A stretch of DNA of 64,000 nucleotides from Nodularia spumigena CCY9414 (GCF_000340565.2 NZ_CP007203.1:2473858-2537857); one strand, 5' to 3'; shown: positions 8,171 to 17,710, counted from the stretch's first letter. The notes: generated by a model from the letters alone, not told the origin. Numbers and translations: made by a program.

Positions 8171-9601
8171 TTAACGGACTAAGGGCTGAACTGGTTCGCT
8201 ACTTTGCCGGGTAGGAAGTGGTTGGTTGCTAAAGTTAGGATGTTGAGCATCAATTTGATGTGCTTTTTTTACTAAGCGATTAAATGCAGCATCAGTCATG
8301 TTTGATTGGTTAAAGAATTCCTGTGGATCAACAAGATGAGTTTTTCTTAGCTTGTGTCCCATTTCTTTGAACACTAAACCAAGAGGGACATTAATTTCAT
8401 CCTGGAGTTTGAGATATCGTGAGAAAATTGTGCCGTAAGCGGAAATTACCGAGCCAACCCCACCTCTGATCTGTGACCAACCGATATAGTATAGTCCTTT
8501 GTAATCGTCCAGAAATGAGTCTGCATAACATTGGACTACCGACCCTTTCACACGTTCTAGTTCTGGAGGTAAAAATGGATAGGCTACATAGTAACCGGTT
8601 CCACAAACAATCAGGTCAAATGTCTCTCGACTACCATCGACAAATTCAACTTCCCAGCCATCAAGGCGACGTACAGCCGGCTTGGGGGTGATTTTTCCAT
8701 GCTTGAGGTAATAGGGGACTTCGCTGTTAATGGTGGGGTGTTTCTCGAAAATCCGATGCTGAGGTTTGGGTAAACCATAATCTTCGTGACTACCGAAACT
8801 CAGACGGATGATTGTATGAACTGTGAGGCGCGTCAACCATTGTGGGGCGCGCAATTTCGGCAAACTAGGAAGAGATATTCCAGTATATTTACGGTTGCCA
8901 TAAGTCTTAGAAGATGATAAGCGCGACAACCATTTTGGCATTCGCCCTCCAGGAAAATCAGCAATTGGGACTCCCGCAAATGTTTTGGGAATAAACCAGA
9001 CTGATTCGCGCATACTCAGAACAGACTTGGCACTAACACGGCCTGCTTCTGCGGCTAAATCACAAGCTGAATTTCCACCACCAATTACCAGAACTCGTTT
9101 TCCACGCAGCTGGTCTGGATGCTTGTAATCTTTAGAATGGATAATCTCGCCGTTAAATTTTCCCTGGAACTGGGGAAAACGTTTGCGCCAGTGATGACCA
9201 TTGCACATCACCACTCCTTGATAAATTCGCTGTTCCCCATCAGCAAAGGAAACTTCCCAAAGATTATTTTCCACTGGTCGCACATAACTAATTGTCCGAT
9301 TTAGTTCAATTTGCCCACGCAAATCAAAATGGTCAGCAAAGGAGTTTAAATAATCCAGCATATTTTGAGCGCTGGGAAAATCAGGATAATCATCGGGCAT
9401 AGGGAAATGAGTAAATTGGGTAATTTTGCGTGACGAAATAATGTGTGCAGTTTCGTAAACGCCGTGATACCAATTTCCACCAATATTATCACTGGCATCA
9501 ACCTGATCATAGGGGATATCAGCAGATTTCAGGGCTTGAGCCATACCCAACCCGACAAAACCCGCCCCGATAATCAGATGTTTATCAGATGTATCAACCA
9601 T
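8171..9601 (-). CDS. Flavin-containing monooxygenase (FAD/NADPH)
   Basis: Predicted flavoprotein monooxygenase that uses NADPH and oxygen on a soft nucleophile or ketone; substrate unknown. The FAD site 'IIGAGFVGLG' is near the N terminus, the FMO fingerprint FxGxxxHSxxY appears as 'FNGEIIHSKDY', and the NADPH site is 'VIGGGNSACD'. An ATGY-like block 'CGTGYYVAYPFLPP' lies in the C-terminal half. ATG 9601 gives 476 residues; a TTG at 9637 would add 12 and overlap the upstream SDR gene. It follows that SDR by about 20 bases. FMO-SDR pairs also occur in bacterial lipid and ketone oxidation operons, a weak hint only. Confidence 0.85.
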   Translation of the reverse strand: MVDTSDKHLIIGAGFVGLGMAQALKSADIPYDQVDASDNIGGNWYHGVYETAHIISSRKITQFTHFPMPDDYPDFPSAQNMLDYLNSFADHFDLRGQIELNRTISYVRPVENNLWEVSFADGEQRIYQGVVMCNGHHWRKRFPQFQGKFNGEIIHSKDYKHPDQLRGKRVLVIGGGNSACDLAAEAGRVSAKSVLSMRESVWFIPKTFAGVPIADFPGGRMPKWLSRLSSSKTYGNRKYTGISLPSLPKLRAPQWLTRLTVHTIIRLSFGSHEDYGLPKPQHRIFEKHPTINSEVPYYLKHGKITPKPAVRRLDGWEVEFVDGSRETFDLIVCGTGYYVAYPFLPPELERVKGSVVQCYADSFLDDYKGLYYIGWSQIRGGVGSVISAYGTIFSRYLKLQDEINVPLGLVFKEMGHKLRKTHLVDPQEFFNQSNMTDAAFNRLVKKAHQIDAQHPNFSNQPLPTRQSSEPVQPLVR

Positions 9602-9620
9602 ATTCTGAATTTTACTGGAG

Positions 9621-10445
9621 TTACTTACCTTGACCAACTTTCGATCTCTTCACCAATATGTCACTAATCAAGCTCATTATTTGAGGAAAATATCGTTTGA
9701 GAATATGGGCTTTTTGAGATGTAGCATCGGGAAAGATATGGAGTTTGTTATGAATAATTCCTTTAATGGTAACGCGCATTACTTTAGCTGGGTCTGTTGC
9801 TATATTGTTGAGAGATTCTTGATTATTTCTGTTTAAACTGCCAAACTTTTCACAGTCGATAATTGGGGTACGGCTCAAGAAGGGATATACAACCGTGACC
9901 TTGATATTGTAGTCTTTAACTTCATGGAACAATCCTTCACTGAACCCACGCAAAGCAAATTTACTGGCTGCGTAATGAGTTAATCCTGGCATTGACCACC
10001 AACCGGCTATGGATGAAATATTGACAATGTGACCCTGTTGACGGGCAATCATATCAGTCACAAATAAACTACTTAAGCGCATGGGTGTTAGCAGGTTGAT
10101 CTGCATGAGACGTTCCCATTTATCGTTCGGGATTTTTTCTATGTTACCAAAAAGGGCAATCCCGGCATTGTTAATCAATATATCTACAGGGATATTCAGC
10201 GCTTTTACCTGATGATAAAGGATTTCACAGCCTTCTCTGGTGGAAAGATCAACCGCTAGGCAAGCCAGTACATCCCCAGTTGTGACTTGGTGTTGAATTG
10301 CTTGAACTTGTTCACGCAGTACGGTTTCATCCAAATCAGTTAAGATCAGTCGGCTACCGGCTTGTAATAACTGTCGGGTTAGTTCTTTTCCAAATCCACC
10401 AGATGCACCAGTGATTAACACAACGGCTTGATCTAGCTTGGTCAT
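9621..10445 (-). CDS. Short-chain dehydrogenase/reductase
   Basis: Classical SDR of 274 residues. The cofactor site is 'LITGASGGFGKEL' at residues 9-21; the acidic residue after strand 2 ('LTDLDE') suggests NAD(H) preference. 'NNAG' and the catalytic Ser-Tyr-Lys set ('NISSIAGW', 'YAASK') are intact. The last 60 residues, with 'SKVGQGK' at the end, are less typical and may bind substrate or membrane. It is the gene immediately before the monooxygenase on the same strand, separated from the following SDR by about 80 AT-rich bases that may hold a promoter. The substrate is unknown. Confidence 0.85.
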   Translation of the reverse strand: MTKLDQAVVLITGASGGFGKELTRQLLQAGSRLILTDLDETVLREQVQAIQHQVTTGDVLACLAVDLSTREGCEILYHQVKALNIPVDILINNAGIALFGNIEKIPNDKWERLMQINLLTPMRLSSLFVTDMIARQQGHIVNISSIAGWWSMPGLTHYAASKFALRGFSEGLFHEVKDYNIKVTVVYPFLSRTPIIDCEKFGSLNRNNQESLNNIATDPAKVMRVTIKGIIHNKLHIFPDATSQKAHILKRYFPQIMSLISDILVKRSKVGQGK

Positions 10446-10527
10446 AATATTTCTGTGCCAAAATGTATCAATATTTATACAAGTTTTTTGTATAAAAAAT
10501 CAATTTTTGGGAACAATATTATTTTTG

Positions 10528-11508
10528 TTAAATCTGGGGTGATTTGAGTGTTGTTAGCAGTAGCAGTAACCACGGTACTTTGATATCTGGTATCAGGGAT
10601 GAGTATGTTCTCAGTGCGGGTAAGGCTGCTGGGATGAGAAATTTTAGGGAACGGAGCGATGCCGGGATATTACCTTCTTGATCTACAATTCCATATTGTT
10701 GGGCTAATTCGGCGACAATCTGCACTTTTCCGGTGCGGCGCATGACGTTGGTATCACCGGTGAGGGCTGCAATTACTCTCCCTGTAAATAAGGGAGTTTC
10801 CCAGTTATAGCGGTCTGCAAATATTGAGTTTTTTGGGTCAGAAGTATTTTCTGCTACAATTTTATCTGCTAAACTGGAAATTTGCTCAGTACCCACGATT
10901 CCCGGCCACAGGGACACAGAAGCCACGTTATGCGGTTTGAGTTCTACTGACATATCAGCCGCTAATCGGTCACAGGCGGCTTTACCAGCACCGTAGGCTG
11001 CACTAAAAATTTGCGACATCCCACCCCATGAGGAAATGGTACAAATTAATCCCTGTTGACGTTTGACCATGATTCTGGCAGCATAAATACTGGCAACATA
11101 ATGACTACGCAAACCGACGTTGTTACTAGCATCCCAAAGGCTGGGTTCACATTCCCAAAAAGTCTGCCCTTGACTATTACTGATTGCTTGGACTCCTGAG
11201 AAAACGTTATTAACTAATAAATCTAGTTGTCCATTCTGCTCATCTTGGATACGTTCAAAGAGCGATCGCACTTGTTCATCGTTGCTATGATCTACTTGGA
11301 TGGGAATACATATACCACCGGCTTGTTCTACTGCGGTTTGGGTATCTTTGAGATTTCCAGAGATTTCACTATTAGTATCAGAATTATCTAGAGTTCTTCC
11401 GGTAATATACACAGTTGCACCAGCTTCACCCAGTCCAATAGCGATTCCTTTGCCAATTCCTCGTGTAGCACCTGTAACTAAAGTTACTTTTCCTTCAAGG
11501 TTTTGCAT
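10528..11508 (-). CDS. Short-chain dehydrogenase/reductase (DHRS1-like)
   Basis: SDR of 326 residues, longer than the classical 250. The cofactor site 'LVTGATRGIGKGIA' and an arginine after strand 2 ('YITGRT') point to NADP(H). The active site carries serine in 'TISSWGG' and Tyr-x3-Lys in 'YGAGK'. The length and the 'NVGLRSHY' region recall the DHRS1 subgroup. The C-terminal 60 residues are hydrophobic ('FLIPAALPALRTYSSLIP'), suggesting membrane association. Its start lies 14 bases inside the cyclase gene, so the two are probably translated together. Substrate unknown. Confidence 0.83.
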   Translation of the reverse strand: MQNLEGKVTLVTGATRGIGKGIAIGLGEAGATVYITGRTLDNSDTNSEISGNLKDTQTAVEQAGGICIPIQVDHSNDEQVRSLFERIQDEQNGQLDLLVNNVFSGVQAISNSQGQTFWECEPSLWDASNNVGLRSHYVASIYAARIMVKRQQGLICTISSWGGMSQIFSAAYGAGKAACDRLAADMSVELKPHNVASVSLWPGIVGTEQISSLADKIVAENTSDPKNSIFADRYNWETPLFTGRVIAALTGDTNVMRRTGKVQIVAELAQQYGIVDQEGNIPASLRSLKFLIPAALPALRTYSSLIPDIKVPWLLLLLTTLKSPQI

Positions 11509-12979
11509 CTAAAATTTTATCCTGAAGTTCATAAATTGCGATCGCTTCATCTTTACCTCTTAATTTCACCGATTTGTCTACCAATCTCAGTGAGAATAAT
11601 TCGGGATGAGATAAACTTGAAACTACTGAATCAGTTACCAAAATTCCACATTCATAGTATTTAGTTATATTCTCAACCCGTGAGGCTATATTTACCGAGT
11701 CACCGACGACTGTATAATCAATGCGACAAGTAAATCCTACCGTACCCATGACCACTTCACCACGGTGAATACCAATACCTACGGCAATTTTTGGTAATCC
11801 GTGTTGCGATCGCTCATAATTAAACTTATCCAGATAGTTTTGCATTAAAAGTGCGGCTTTGAGTGCGCCATCAGTAGCTTGATCATCAAACAGCGCCATA
11901 ATAGCATCACCTATATATTTATCAATAAAGCCACCAGATTCATCTATGGCTTTTCCCATACAAGCTAAATAGTCATTTAAAAATAAAAAAATTTCCATCG
12001 GTGTCATAGCTTCTGACATGGAAGTATAATTGCGAATATCACAGAATAAAATTGTCATTTTCCGCGTCGCAGCCATACCTACTTCAATGTTTTCTATTCC
12101 TTGGGGAGCAATGACTGAAAAAAATTTATCTGGTACGAATTTCTCAAATAATTCTAATGTTTTTTGCAATTTACTAAATGATATCTGCAATGCAGAGGAC
12201 ATTTCATTTACTGAATTGGCTAATGCACCAATTTCATCTGCACGATAATAAATATCAGCGCGATGTTGTAAATCTCCATTGGAAATTTGAGCAACGCTCA
12301 TCTGTAAACGCCGCACGGGATCACTCAATCGATGGGCTAAAATATATGCACACACCCAACCAATGTTCAGTCCTAAAAAACCTACTATCCAAGCTTGCTT
12401 GACTGCATTGGTAATAGCAATATCTATTCTTTTTAAGGATATACCTATTCGTAAAGTCCCAATTTTTTCTTGATTTGATAGCAAAACATCTGAAGCCACT
12501 TCAATCACTCGTTCACCACGTTTAGCTTTTAGCTTTTCTCCAAAGTAAATATCTCTGAGCAGAAATGTTTCTGATACACGAGTCTCCATGTTATAAGAGG
12601 AATCTAGTGAATAATTGGTGACACTTAAAGGTACTATATCAGGAATATATTGCTCTAGAAATTCTTGAGGAGAACCTGCAACGATTTGTTCACCTTGACG
12701 GGTATCCGAGACAAAAACATAAACAACATCTTGATTTTCTTGCAGTAAAAGATGTAAATTTATGCGAATTTGACTCCAATTTTCTTCCGATAATTCATTA
12801 GAATATGTAGAACTCAGGACTTTAGAAGTAATTTTAGCATCATTTAACTTTTCTTGACGGTAGAGATTGCTTTGACTTGTTGCCCAAACCGTCACTATAG
12901 CAGTAATCAAACCAAGAATCAGCAAGGTAGTTGAAGTCATGATCTGAGTGCGAATAGAACGAAAAGCTAATTTTTTCAT
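11495..12979 (-). CDS. Membrane adenylate cyclase with HAMP domain (class III)
   Basis: Predicted to make cAMP in response to an extracytoplasmic signal. Counting from ATG 12979 (494 residues): membrane helix at about 15-37, a sensor loop of about 155 residues, second helix near 195-215, HAMP to about 270, catalytic domain 305-490. Both metal aspartates (D314 in 'FCDIRNYT', D358 in 'IGDAIMALF'), the adenine-selecting pair K354 and D421, and the transition-state residues N430/R434 are present, so it should be active on ATP. The ATG overlaps the upstream stop as ATGA, so the lipoprotein and cyclase are translationally coupled. The alternative upstream start is unlikely. Confidence 0.9.
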   Translation of the reverse strand: MKKLAFRSIRTQIMTSTTLLILGLITAIVTVWATSQSNLYRQEKLNDAKITSKVLSSTYSNELSEENWSQIRINLHLLLQENQDVVYVFVSDTRQGEQIVAGSPQEFLEQYIPDIVPLSVTNYSLDSSYNMETRVSETFLLRDIYFGEKLKAKRGERVIEVASDVLLSNQEKIGTLRIGISLKRIDIAITNAVKQAWIVGFLGLNIGWVCAYILAHRLSDPVRRLQMSVAQISNGDLQHRADIYYRADEIGALANSVNEMSSALQISFSKLQKTLELFEKFVPDKFFSVIAPQGIENIEVGMAATRKMTILFCDIRNYTSMSEAMTPMEIFLFLNDYLACMGKAIDESGGFIDKYIGDAIMALFDDQATDGALKAALLMQNYLDKFNYERSQHGLPKIAVGIGIHRGEVVMGTVGFTCRIDYTVVGDSVNIASRVENITKYYECGILVTDSVVSSLSHPELFSLRLVDKSVKLRGKDEAIAIYELQDKILDAKP

Positions 12980-14004
12980 AGTTGTGGAATTAACTCTTCT
13001 ACGAAAGTCACCCATCGCTGATTCTTAGCTCTACTGGGACAATTATCACTAAAAGCCAAAGCGACTGGACCTCCCATTCTCGCGGGAATTCTTTGTTTGT
13101 CATTACCCCATCTAGTAGCTAAAAGAATATCACATTTGAGTATATCCTCAGTGACTAATTCTATTGGCTGAGAATTTCGGCGGTAAACTGGGGGTTTACC
13201 ACGCACGACTACAGAACTCGTAGTGTTTAAATCTACATCAGCTAACTTGAGAACATCTCGTAGTCTCACACCGGATAATTGCACTTCGCCACTCGGCCAC
13301 CACACCCGATAACCAACATTTTGTATCAAGCTAACTTGGGGTAATTGATCTAAATCGGCTACATTGAGTTCACGATCTCCTATACTGACCTTAGCTGGTT
13401 CTGTACCCAATATGATGTGAGTTACATAAAATGCCCAAATCCCCGGATCATACTTTTTTCTAATGTCTGGATACTCAGTATAGGGAAAAATTAAATAAAT
13501 CGGTCCACCTTGCTCACGGGGAATTGGTTGACCATCCTTAGCAACTGCTAAAATAATTGGGTAATTGAGTAAATCTTTTATCTTGATAGTCACTTGATAG
13601 GCATCATAACACACGAAAGTTATTTCCGTGATTTCGCTTTGACTACCAAACTTTTTTAATAGTGAACTTACAGATATGCCAGTAAATTTAAATACTTTGT
13701 CAGGATTAATAATGTGATTAGGATCAATAGTATTCACATTGTCTGTAGCTAAATTCTGCAACTGTGACCAATTTAATGTTTCCGTGTTTCCTGTTGCTGT
13801 CTGACCTTGTATAACTAAATTCCATTCACGCGACTGGTTATTTTTAGTTTTTTCTGCCACAATTTCAGCATTGCGATCGCTTGCTTCTTTACGCCATACT
13901 GCTAATTGTTCATTTGTCGGCGTTTCTGTACAACCTCCCAAACAGACCACAGCTATCCCCAAAGATACTACAGCCAAGTTTTTCCAGACATTCAATACAA
14001 CCAT
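12976..14004 (-). CDS. Lipoprotein with molybdopterin-dependent oxidoreductase fold
   Basis: A signal peptide ends in the lipobox LGGC (Cys25), so the protein is probably a lipoprotein facing the periplasm or lumen. The rest resembles the sulfite-oxidase-type molybdopterin-binding fold: 'WSQLQNL', 'FTGISVSSLLKKFG', 'GGPIYLIFPY', and a second similar half with 'VQLSGVRLRDVLKLADV' and 'RMGGPVALAF'. I cannot confirm a Mo-ligating cysteine, so it may be a sensor domain without the cofactor. Start ATG 14004 is preferred to a TTG two codons earlier. The 4-base overlap with the cyclase suggests that it supplies or tunes the cyclase input signal; this is inference. Confidence 0.7.
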   Translation of the reverse strand: MVVLNVWKNLAVVSLGIAVVCLGGCTETPTNEQLAVWRKEASDRNAEIVAEKTKNNQSREWNLVIQGQTATGNTETLNWSQLQNLATDNVNTIDPNHIINPDKVFKFTGISVSSLLKKFGSQSEITEITFVCYDAYQVTIKIKDLLNYPIILAVAKDGQPIPREQGGPIYLIFPYTEYPDIRKKYDPGIWAFYVTHIILGTEPAKVSIGDRELNVADLDQLPQVSLIQNVGYRVWWPSGEVQLSGVRLRDVLKLADVDLNTTSSVVVRGKPPVYRRNSQPIELVTEDILKCDILLATRWGNDKQRIPARMGGPVALAFSDNCPSRAKNQRWVTFVEELIPQL

Positions 14005-14098
14005 CTTCAAAACTATTACTTGAGACAGTTTACAAAATGGCGCTAACTACGTTAAAAATATCACCGTATTAAAGTTTACACCATGATTCTACATTTCA

Positions 14099-14184
14099 AA
14101 AGGGGAGTGGGGAGAAGAGGCAGGGGGGCAGGGAGCAGGGAGCAGGGGGGAGAAGACGGTAACTTCCCAATGACTAATGAGTAA
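14099..14184. repeat. GA-rich composite repeat upstream of putA
   Basis: Runs of GGGGAG, GAAGAGGCAGGGG and GGGAGCA end in GAAGACGGTAACTTCCCAATGAC. The same composite order, expanded, forms the minisatellite at 57.6-58.1 kb, so this is a short copy of that dispersed family. It occupies most of the putA upstream gap, leaving about 25 bases before the start codon. Confidence 0.75.
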
Positions 14185-14209
14185 TTACAACTAACTACGC
14201 ACAAATTTT

Positions 14210-17191
14210 ATGGTATTACAAGTAAAAACCAGCACCTACGAAGCGAAAACTCAAGAAATTGCGAAACAGCTTCTGGGCGCTACCCAAGAAAATCGCTCGT
14301 TTTTAGGTTCCCTACGCGACCAGATGCGCTGGGATGATAAATTACTCGCTTGGGCTATGAGTAATCCTGGTTTACGGGTACAATTATTTAGGTTTATCGA
14401 CACATTACCCGCTTTACAACATAAACCAGAAATTGCCGCACATTTACAAGAATATTTAGGAGAAGAGTCTGTAGAGTTACCCTCAGCTTTGAAGGCAATG
14501 CTCAACTTTGCTCACCCTGATTCTATGCCGGGACAGGTGGCGGCGACAACTGTTTCTACAGCCGTGGAAACTTTAGCGCATAAATATATTTCTGGGGAAA
14601 ATATTAAACAAGTCATTAAAACAGTTGAACGACTGCGGAAAGATAAAATGGCTTTCACCATTGACTTACTTGGTGAAGCGGTAATTACCGAAACTGAAGC
14701 CCAGTCTTATCTAGAACGCTATCTGGAATTAATGCAGCAATTGGTGGAAGCATCAAAAAATTGGTCTGTAATTCCAGCTATTGATCAAGCTGATGGTGAA
14801 CAATTACCACAAGTACAGGTATCTGTCAAGTTAACGGCGTTTTATTCCCAATTTGACCCTTTAGATGCTAAAGGTAGTGAGGAGAAAGTTAGCGATCGCA
14901 TCCGCACTCTTTTACGTCTGGCGAAAGAATTAGGCGCAGCTGTGCATTTTGATATGGAACAGTACGCTTACAAAGATATAACTTTGAATATTCTGCAAAA
15001 GCTACTGTTAGAAGATGAGTTTCGACAACGTACAGATATTGGTGTCACCATCCAAGCATATCTGCGTGATAGCGAAGAGGATGCTAAAAACCTGATTTCT
15101 TGGTTAAAACGGCGCGGTTATCCTTTAACTATCCGTTTGGTGAAAGGCGCATATTGGGATCAGGAAACCATTAAAGCAGAACAAAAGCACTGGAAACAGC
15201 CAGTTTATAACGAGAAAGCGGCTACAGATGCCAATTTTGAAACCATTACTCAGCTATTGTTAGAAAATCACCAATATGTGTATGCTGCTATTGGTAGTCA
15301 TAATGTGCGATCGCAAGCTCGTGCAATTGCGATCGCTCAAAGTTTAAATGTCCCTCGTCGTCACTTTGAAATGCAAGTGTTGTATGGGATGGGGGATAAA
15401 TTAGCGAAAGCTTTGGTAGACAAGGGTTATCGAGTCCGAGTTTACTGTCCTTATGGTGAGTTGTTACCGGGGATGGCTTATCTAATTCGGCGGTTGTTGG
15501 AAAATACGGCTAATAGTTCGTTTTTACGGCAAAATCTGGAGAATAGACCAATTGAGGAGTTGTTAGCGCCTCCAAATATCGATTTGTCTCACGCAGAGGC
15601 GCAGAGGCGCAGAGAGGAAGGGGAGTTTGTCGGTGTGGCAGATACAGATTATGCTGAAGAGTCAGCAGCCAGGATGTCTACTGAGGCTTTTGCTGCGGTG
15701 CGTCAACAATTGGGTAGGACTTATTTACCTTTGGTGAATGGGGAGTATTTGAATACGGCGGAGTTTGTTGATTCTCTGAATCCTTCTAATTTTAGTGAGG
15801 TGGTGGGTAAGGTTGGTTTGCTGAGTGTGGAACAGGCGGAAGAGGCGATGCGGGCGGCTAAGGCGGCTTTTCCTGCTTGGAAGAAAACGCCTGTACAGCA
15901 ACGCGCTGGGGTTCTCAGGAAGGCGGCTGATTTGATGGAAGCACGTCGGGCTGAACTTTCGGCTTGGATTGTTTTGGAGGTGGGGAAACCTGTTAAGGAA
16001 GCAGATGCTGAGGTTTCTGAGGCGATAGATTTTTGTCTGTATTATGCTGATGAAATGGAACGTCTGGATGCAGGTGTAATCTATGACGTAGCCGGGGAAA
16101 CTAATCGTTATATTTACCAAGGTAGGGGAATTGCTGTGGTGATTTCTCCTTGGAATTTTCCGTTAGCGATCGCCTGTGGAATGACTGTTGCAGCTTTGGT
16201 TGCAGGTAATTGTACTTTGCTCAAACCTGCGGAAACATCTTCGGTAATTACTGCAAAACTCACAGAAATCTTGATTGAGGCGGGGATACCTAAAGGTGTA
16301 TTTCAATACGTCCCAGGTAAGGGTTCCCAAGTTGGTGCTTACTTGGTAAATCATGCAGATACTCACATTATTGCTTTTACTGGTTCTCAAGAAGTGGGTT
16401 GTCGTATTTACGCCGAAGCCGCAACGCTCAAACCGGGACAAAAGCATCTGAAGCGGGTAATTGCGGAAATGGGCGGGAAAAATGCGATTATTGTGGATGA
16501 AAGTGCTGATTTAGATCAAGCTGTTGTGGGGGTAGTACAGTCAGCCTTTGGTTACAGTGGACAAAAATGTTCTGCCTGTTCGCGGGTAATTGTACTGCAA
16601 CCGGTATATGATGCTTTTGTGCGGCGGTTAGTAGAGGCGACAAAATCTTTAAATATTGGGGAAGCTGAGTTACCGAGTACCCAAGTTGGTCCAGTCATCG
16701 ATGCTAAAGCGCGCGATCGCATCCTAGAATATATTGAGAAAGGTAAAGCTGAGGCGCAAGTAGCCCTAGAATTAACAGCACCTGCACAGGGGTATTATAT
16801 CGGTCCAGTAATATTTAGTGAAGTCGCACCCGATGCCACCATTGCCCAGGAAGAAATATTTGGTCCAGTGCTAGCTGTAACGAAAGTCAAAGATTTTGCT
16901 GAAGCTTTAGCCGTGGCGAATGGGACTAATTATGCTTTAACTGGGGGGCTTTATTCTAGAACGCCTTCCCACATTCAGCAAGCACAGACGGATTTTGAAG
17001 TCGGGAATGTGTATATTAACCGCAATATTACAGGTGCGATTGTGGCTAGGCAACCTTTTGGTGGTTTTAAGCTTTCTGGTGTGGGTTCTAAAGCTGGAGG
17101 TCCTGATTATCTGCTGCAATTCTTAGAACCCCGGACGGTTACGGAAAATATTCAGCGTCAGGGTTTTGCACCCATTGAAGGCGCGGAGTAA
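14210..17191 (+). CDS. putA: Bifunctional proline dehydrogenase / P5C dehydrogenase PutA
   Basis: Oxidises proline to glutamate in two steps: FAD proline dehydrogenase (about residues 110-440) and NAD aldehyde dehydrogenase (about 510-975). The barrel has 'VKLTAFYSQFDP' and 'RLVKGAYWDQE' with 'RRRHFEMQVLYGM'-like motifs; the second domain has 'ISPWNFPLA', the general base E753 in 'AEMGGKNA' and the nucleophile C787 in 'GQKCSACSR'. The 993-residue length and lack of an N-terminal ribbon-helix-helix mean it is not a trifunctional regulator-type PutA. Residues 460-470 (SHAEAQRRREE) encode a dispersed DNA repeat in the inter-domain linker. No close partner genes. Confidence 0.95.
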   Translation: MVLQVKTSTYEAKTQEIAKQLLGATQENRSFLGSLRDQMRWDDKLLAWAMSNPGLRVQLFRFIDTLPALQHKPEIAAHLQEYLGEESVELPSALKAMLNFAHPDSMPGQVAATTVSTAVETLAHKYISGENIKQVIKTVERLRKDKMAFTIDLLGEAVITETEAQSYLERYLELMQQLVEASKNWSVIPAIDQADGEQLPQVQVSVKLTAFYSQFDPLDAKGSEEKVSDRIRTLLRLAKELGAAVHFDMEQYAYKDITLNILQKLLLEDEFRQRTDIGVTIQAYLRDSEEDAKNLISWLKRRGYPLTIRLVKGAYWDQETIKAEQKHWKQPVYNEKAATDANFETITQLLLENHQYVYAAIGSHNVRSQARAIAIAQSLNVPRRHFEMQVLYGMGDKLAKALVDKGYRVRVYCPYGELLPGMAYLIRRLLENTANSSFLRQNLENRPIEELLAPPNIDLSHAEAQRRREEGEFVGVADTDYAEESAARMSTEAFAAVRQQLGRTYLPLVNGEYLNTAEFVDSLNPSNFSEVVGKVGLLSVEQAEEAMRAAKAAFPAWKKTPVQQRAGVLRKAADLMEARRAELSAWIVLEVGKPVKEADAEVSEAIDFCLYYADEMERLDAGVIYDVAGETNRYIYQGRGIAVVISPWNFPLAIACGMTVAALVAGNCTLLKPAETSSVITAKLTEILIEAGIPKGVFQYVPGKGSQVGAYLVNHADTHIIAFTGSQEVGCRIYAEAATLKPGQKHLKRVIAEMGGKNAIIVDESADLDQAVVGVVQSAFGYSGQKCSACSRVIVLQPVYDAFVRRLVEATKSLNIGEAELPSTQVGPVIDAKARDRILEYIEKGKAEAQVALELTAPAQGYYIGPVIFSEVAPDATIAQEEIFGPVLAVTKVKDFAEALAVANGTNYALTGGLYSRTPSHIQQAQTDFEVGNVYINRNITGAIVARQPFGGFKLSGVGSKAGGPDYLLQFLEPRTVTENIQRQGFAPIEGAE
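15589..15617. repeat. Dispersed GCAGAGGCGCAGAGG repeat translated within putA
   Basis: Two direct copies of GCAGAGGC in the context CTCACGCAGAGGCGCAGAGG match a repeat usually found between genes in Nostocales; a related piece occurs in reverse orientation at 52306-52326. Here it stays in frame and encodes an Ala/Glu/Arg-rich stretch in the linker joining the two catalytic domains. Confidence 0.75.
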
Positions 17192-17207
17192 ATATAATTC
17201 TTTTTTT

Positions 17208-17322
17208 AAACGAACCGCAAAGGACACGAAGAACACGAAGTGAAGAAAGAAAAGGAAGTATTAGCAAACACTCTCTAAATTTCTCTTTCCTTTGTGTCCT
17301 TTGTGTCCTTCGTGGTTCGTTT
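17208..17322. repeat. Palindromic intergenic element between putA and the DUF423 gene
   Basis: The left arm (AAACGAACCGCAAAGGACAC, then GAAGAACACGAAG) is matched imperfectly in inverted orientation by the right arm ending in TCCTTCGTGGTTCGTTT at 17322. The arms are about 35 bases each around a 45-base centre. The convergent gene ends suggest it also serves as a bidirectional transcription stop. Confidence 0.75.
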
Positions 17323-17324
17323 CC

Positions 17325-17705
17325 TTAAAACTTCAAACCCCAAGCTGCAAAAGCCAAAGTCCCCCAACCAATGAGAAAGGCTACACCACCCAAAGGCGTA
17401 ATTGCACCCAAGTATTTCAACCCAGTTAAACTTAGGGCGTACAAGCTACCTGAAAAAATCGCAATACCAACGATAAATAACCACCCAGTAGCTATTAACA
17501 TCGGTTGAGGTGCTGTTGTGCGACTAATTAATAAAGCTACTAACAAAAGTGCCAAAGCATGATACATTTGATAACGTGCGCCTGTATCGAAAATTTCAAG
17601 CGATCGCTCACTAATCTTTTCTTTCAAGGCATGAGCAGCAAAAGCACCTGCGGCTACAGATAACCCGCCTAAAATGGCAGCTATGCTAACAAATATTTGT
17701 GCCAT
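17325..17705 (-). CDS. DUF423 small integral membrane protein
   Basis: The 126-residue protein has four hydrophobic segments (about 5-25, 45-62, 70-90, 98-120) and the DUF423 hallmarks 'AGAFAAHALK', 'YQMYHALALL', 'SGSLYAL' and 'ITPLGGVAFLIGW'. It is an inner-membrane protein of unknown function that is widely conserved in bacteria. It starts five bases after the upstream gene ends, so both share a transcript. The coding end abuts the palindromic element that follows putA. Confidence 0.88.
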   Translation of the reverse strand: MAQIFVSIAAILGGLSVAAGAFAAHALKEKISERSLEIFDTGARYQMYHALALLLVALLISRTTAPQPMLIATGWLFIVGIAIFSGSLYALSLTGLKYLGAITPLGGVAFLIGWGTLAFAAWGLKF

Positions 17706-17710
17706 TTCTT

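Noticed and set aside
8098-8181. 27-codon plus-strand ORF beginning at 8098
   Set aside because: No ribosome site, overlaps the monooxygenase 3' end, no family.
8171-11508. Secondary-metabolite gene cluster (monooxygenase plus SDRs)
   Set aside because: No core synthase (PKS, NRPS, terpene or RiPP) within reach.
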